NCBI GenBank assembly: GCA_963750075.1
Contig: CAVVPG010000009.1
Coordinates: 19,018 to 83,017 of the forward strand
Source of the DNA: Bog-473 sp963750075
Lineage (GTDB): Bacteria > Actinomycetota > Acidimicrobiia > Acidimicrobiales > RAAP-2
Direction of reading: 5' to 3'
Length of the DNA: 64,000 nucleotides
The translations under genes and the position numbers were made by a program. Below are positions 61,709 through 64,000 of this stretch, in pieces; within the stretch, counting starts at the first letter, position 1; every line of letters begins with the position of its first letter. The notes under the pieces were generated by a model, which saw nothing but the letters and a program-made list of their open reading frames with translations, was not told the origin of the DNA and made no database searches.

Positions 61709-62122
61709 ATGAGCGGAGCACGAGAGCCGGTGATCGTCGACGTCGTCCGCACGGCGTTCGGCAAGCGCGGCGGCGCCCTGGCCCACTGGCACCCGGCCGA
61801 CCTCCTGGGGTTCGCCCTGACGTCGCTCGTCGAGCGGACCGGGGTCGACCCTGAGCGCGTCGACGACGTCATCGGGGGCTGCGTGAGCCAGGTGGGCGAG
61901 CAGAGCACCAACGTGGCGCGCAACGGGTGGGTCTCGGCCGGGCTGCCCCAGGCGGTGCCGGCCACCACGGTCGACCGGCAGTGCGGGTCGTCCCAGCAGG
62001 CCGTGCACTTCGCCGCCGCCGGCGTGGCGGCGGGCCACTACGACCTGGTGGTCGCCTGCGGCGTCGAGGTCATGAGCCGGGTCCCGCTCGCCTCGAACGC
62101 GCGGGGGCACCGGGCCCTTCCC
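61709..62122 (+). pseudogene. Thiolase gene front, truncated at a duplication junction
   Basis: From the ATG at 61709 (GAGAGGAGCGTCC upstream) this encodes about 130 residues of an acetyl-CoA acetyltransferase: EPVIVDVVRTAFGKRGGALAHWHPADLLG, VDDVIGGCVSQVGEQSTNVARNG, TTVDRQCGSSQQAVHFAAAGVAAGHYDLVVACGVEVMSR. This includes the acyl-accepting Cys of DRQCGSSQQ. After LASNARG the thiolase sequence is replaced at 62122-62123 by the middle of livG, in a different frame. The catalytic His and second Cys domains are missing, so this copy cannot be an active thiolase. Confidence 0.85.
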
Positions 62123-62741
62123 CTGCGTCTGCGGGCAGCTGAAGAACGACGGCGGCAGCATCGAGTTCGAGGGTCGCTCGCTCCGGGGTCTGCCGACGTA
62201 CAAGCGGGCCCGTCTGGGCATCGGGCGCACCTACCAGCGGGCCGAGGTCTTCGCCGACATGACCGTCCGGGACCATCTCATCGTCGCCGAGCGCGCCCGC
62301 ACCCGCACCGGCCGGCTCTGGAAGGACCTCTGCGGCATGAGCACCCCGACAGAAGACGAGCGCGCGAAGGTCGAGAGCACGATGCAGCTCGTGGGGCTCA
62401 CCGAGCTGGCCGACATCCCCGTCTCGGCCTTGGGACTCGGAAACTGCCGCCTCGTCGAGCTGGCCCGGGCGCTGGCCGGCGAGCCGAGGCTCCTGCTGGC
62501 CGACGAGCCTTCGTCCGGTCTCGACGAGCACGAGACGGCCGACCTGGCCGCGGTGCTCCGCATCATCCAGCGGGACCGGGGCACCGCGGTCCTGCTGGTG
62601 GAACACGATCTCGGCATCGTGGCCGAGGTGGTCGACCGGGCGGTCGTGATGGACATCGGCGCAAAGATCGCCGAGGGGACCTTCGCCGAGGTGATGGACA
62701 ACCCGCTGGTCCGCCATGCCTACCTCGGGCAGTCGGCGTGA
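62123..62741 (+). pseudogene. LivG fragment lacking Walker A, copy B
   Basis: The sequence resumes livG at its CGQLKNDGGSIEF segment and continues to the same stop. It keeps ARLGIGRTYQRAEVFADMTVRDHLI, SALGLGNCRLVELARAL, Walker B LLLADEPSSGLDEHE and LVEHDLGIVAEVVDRAVVM. The N-terminal 50 residues with the Walker A loop are absent, and the fragment is out of frame with the thiolase front. An internal ATG at 62259 could start a 160-residue piece, but it would not bind ATP normally. Differences from copy A are scattered and mostly silent. Confidence 0.85.
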
Positions 62742-63616
62742 CCGGCACCGGCCAGGACCTCGCCCCGGGGCCGATCGGCGCGGCGACGCTCGACGACGGT
62801 GCGATCCTGGAGGTGGCGCACGTCTCGGCCTCCTATGGCCCTTACAGGGCGCTCTTCGACGTGTCGTTCAGCATCCCCGCCGGCGGCGTGGTGGCGCTGA
62901 TCGGCTCGAACGGCGCGGGTAAGTCGACAGTGGCCCGGACCATCACGGGCCTGGTGACCGCGACCGATGGCTCCGTCCGCTTCGCGGGGACCGACGTGAC
63001 CAAGACGTCCGCCTGGAGGATCGCCCGGCTGGGCATGGCGCACGTGGTGGAGGGCAGGGGCATCTTCTCCAGCCTCACCGTCGAGGAGAACCTGGTGCTG
63101 GTCTTCCGCCAGCGCGCCGGCCGCGCCAGCGTGGGGGAGAACCTGACGCGGGCCTACGAGGCTTTTCCCATTCTGGGCGAGCGTCGCAGGCAGGCCGCCG
63201 GGACGCTCTCGGGGGGACAGCAGCGTCTGCTTTCGCTGGCCAAAGTGTTGGTGGTGCCGCCGAAGCTCCTCGTCGCCGACGAGCTCTCGCTGGGTCTGGC
63301 GCCCGTCGTCGTCGATGCGGTCTACGAGAGTCTCGAAGCGATCAACCGCAACGGCACGGCGATGCTGGTGGTGGAGCAGCAGATCGACCGGGTGCTGAAG
63401 CTGGCCAACAAGGCGCTCGTGCTCGACCGGGGCCGGGTGGCCTACGACGGAAGCCCGGCCGGAGCGGCCTCGGCCGTCGACCAGCTCCTGTCGCGGCGCG
63501 AGCAGGCGGGCGCGCGTGCGGCCGCCCTCGTCGAGCGGAGTCAGCGCGCACCGATGAGCGGGGAACGGGTGGCGGACGTCGTGGTCAATGACCGGGACAG
63601 AGAGGAGCGTCCATGA
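62738..63616 (+). CDS. LivF-type ABC transporter ATP-binding protein, copy B
   Basis: A 292-residue ATPase, a near duplicate of 60833-61687. Walker A (LIGSNGAGKSTVARTITG), signature (LSGGQQRLLSLAK), Walker B (LLVADELSLGLAP) and the switch segment (MLVVEQQIDRVLKLANKALVLDRGRV) are all intact. Conservative changes include Val to Ile, Arg to Lys and Glu to Asp. The C-terminus reads MSGERVADVVVNDRDREERP and overlaps the next thiolase start by 4 bases (ATGA). The complete frame suggests either a maintained paralogue or a second strain haplotype joined in assembly. Confidence 0.9.
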   Translation: MTGTGQDLAPGPIGAATLDDGAILEVAHVSASYGPYRALFDVSFSIPAGGVVALIGSNGAGKSTVARTITGLVTATDGSVRFAGTDVTKTSAWRIARLGMAHVVEGRGIFSSLTVEENLVLVFRQRAGRASVGENLTRAYEAFPILGERRRQAAGTLSGGQQRLLSLAKVLVVPPKLLVADELSLGLAPVVVDAVYESLEAINRNGTAMLVVEQQIDRVLKLANKALVLDRGRVAYDGSPAGAASAVDQLLSRREQAGARAAALVERSQRAPMSGERVADVVVNDRDREERP

Positions 63617-64000
63617 GCGCAGCACGAGAGCCGGTCATCGTCGACGTCGTCCGCACGGCGTTCGGCAAGCGCGGCGGAGCCCTGGCCAACTGGCACCCGG
63701 CGGACCTCCTGGGGTTCGCCCTGACGTCAATCATCGAGCGGACCGGGATCGACCCCGAGCGCGTCGACGACGTCATCGGGGGCTGCGTGAGCCAGGTCGG
63801 CGAGCAGAGCACCAACGTCACGCGCAACGGGTGGGTCTCGGCCGGACTGCCCCAGGCCGTGCCGGCCACCACCGTCGACCGGCAGTGCGGGTCGTCCCAG
63901 CAAGCCGTTCACTTCGCCGCCGCGAGCGTCGCGGCGGGCCACTACGACCTGGTGATCGCCTGTGGCGTCGAGGTCATGAGCCGGGTCCCGCTCGCCTCGA
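63613..64000 (+). CDS. Thiolase (acetyl-CoA acetyltransferase), 3' cut by window edge
   Basis: The first 129 codons of a thiolase, closely matching the truncated copy at 61709: EPVIVDVVRTAFGKRGGALANWHPADLLG, VDDVIGGCVSQVGEQSTNVTRNG, and VDRQCGSSQQAVHFAAASVAAGHYDLVIACGVEVMSR with the acyl-accepting Cys. GAGAGGAGCGTCC precedes the ATG, which overlaps the LivF copy B stop. The FadA5-like N-terminus suggests beta-ketoacyl-CoA thiolysis in the pathway served by this transporter. The remainder lies outside the window. Confidence 0.88.
   Translation, partial: MSAAREPVIVDVVRTAFGKRGGALANWHPADLLGFALTSIIERTGIDPERVDDVIGGCVSQVGEQSTNVTRNGWVSAGLPQAVPATTVDRQCGSSQQAVHFAAASVAAGHYDLVIACGVEVMSRVPLAS

Larger units (their letters stand above)
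60218..62122 (+). repeat. Tandem duplication, copy A (1905 bp)
   Basis: From within livG through livF to the first 130 codons of a thiolase gene. The same order recurs at 62123 to beyond the window end with an offset of 1905 bp, falling to 1904 after a 1-bp indel near 63540. Both copies begin CTGCGTCTGCGGGCAG. Confidence 0.9.
62123..64000 (+). repeat. Tandem duplication, copy B (continues past window end)
   Basis: A diverged copy of 60218-62122. The window ends at the base that corresponds to about 62096 in copy A, roughly 25 bp before the junction point. So it is not visible whether a third unit follows or the thiolase gene continues normally. Confidence 0.9.

Overview
The window is high-GC DNA with many GTG starts, dense coding on both strands and actinobacterial gene families (SigE-type sigma factor, Fur/Nur-type regulator, SCP2-thiolase with a DUF35 partner, acyl-CoA ligases, class III cyclase). 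The large surface protein built from GYWLVASDGGIF-type repeats suggests Acidimicrobiia or a close relative. That placement is an inference. No rRNA, tRNA or CRISPR was seen.

Region 1 (1-14.9 kb) is accessory-like. It holds small unrelated enzymes (SnoaL-like, sulfotransferase, amidohydrolase, methyltransferases, VOC and cupin proteins), a sigma factor with a membrane beta-propeller, a MerR-PP2C fusion, and several damaged genes. An ISL3-family element (6488-7912) with a perfect 8-bp target duplication splits a cupin-adenylate cyclase gene that would read through in frame without it. Seven copies of a short intergenic hairpin with a conserved TCCCGGCG core occur only here.

Region 2 (15-29 kb) holds an ABC-2-like permease, an acyl-CoA ligase, a thioesterase, a methyltransferase, a tight trio (KAS-like/DUF35 protein, SCP2-type thiolase, acyl-CoA dehydrogenase), and three exported proteins (two beta-propellers and an alpha/beta hydrolase).

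Region 3 (28.8-36.8 kb) and region 5 (50-64 kb) carry catabolic genes: aldehyde and alcohol dehydrogenases, SDRs, class II aldolase, RidA, PEP-mutase-like lyase, VOC, ThuA-like, RraA-like, SRPBCC, 2-hydroxyacid dehydrogenase, cupins, TesB, a fused family I CoA-transferase, a branched-chain-type ABC transporter and thiolases. Four near-identical 18-bp palindromes (CCTGACA-N4-TGTCAGG type) lie at 31217, 34847, 51450 and 54675, one beside a TetR gene. They tie these blocks into one probable TetR regulon for uptake and CoA-dependent breakdown of an unidentified organic acid.

Region 4 (36.9-46.6 kb) is a [NiFe]-hydrogenase maturation and nickel locus: Fur/Nur-type regulator, hypC, hypD, hypF, an SIS-HypC fusion, an SIS isomerase and hypE on the minus strand, and a NiCoT nickel permease, hypA and hypB on the plus strand. 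A palindrome resembling a Nur box lies between the two divergent arms. No hydrogenase structural genes are present. Almost every gene here carries single-base frameshifts, often at G runs, although motifs survive in the alternate frames, so sequencing error or very recent decay are both possible.

The right end (60218-64000) is a diverged tandem duplication of about 1.9 kb (partial livG, livF, start of a thiolase gene). Its junction fuses the front of the thiolase gene to a livG lacking its Walker A part.
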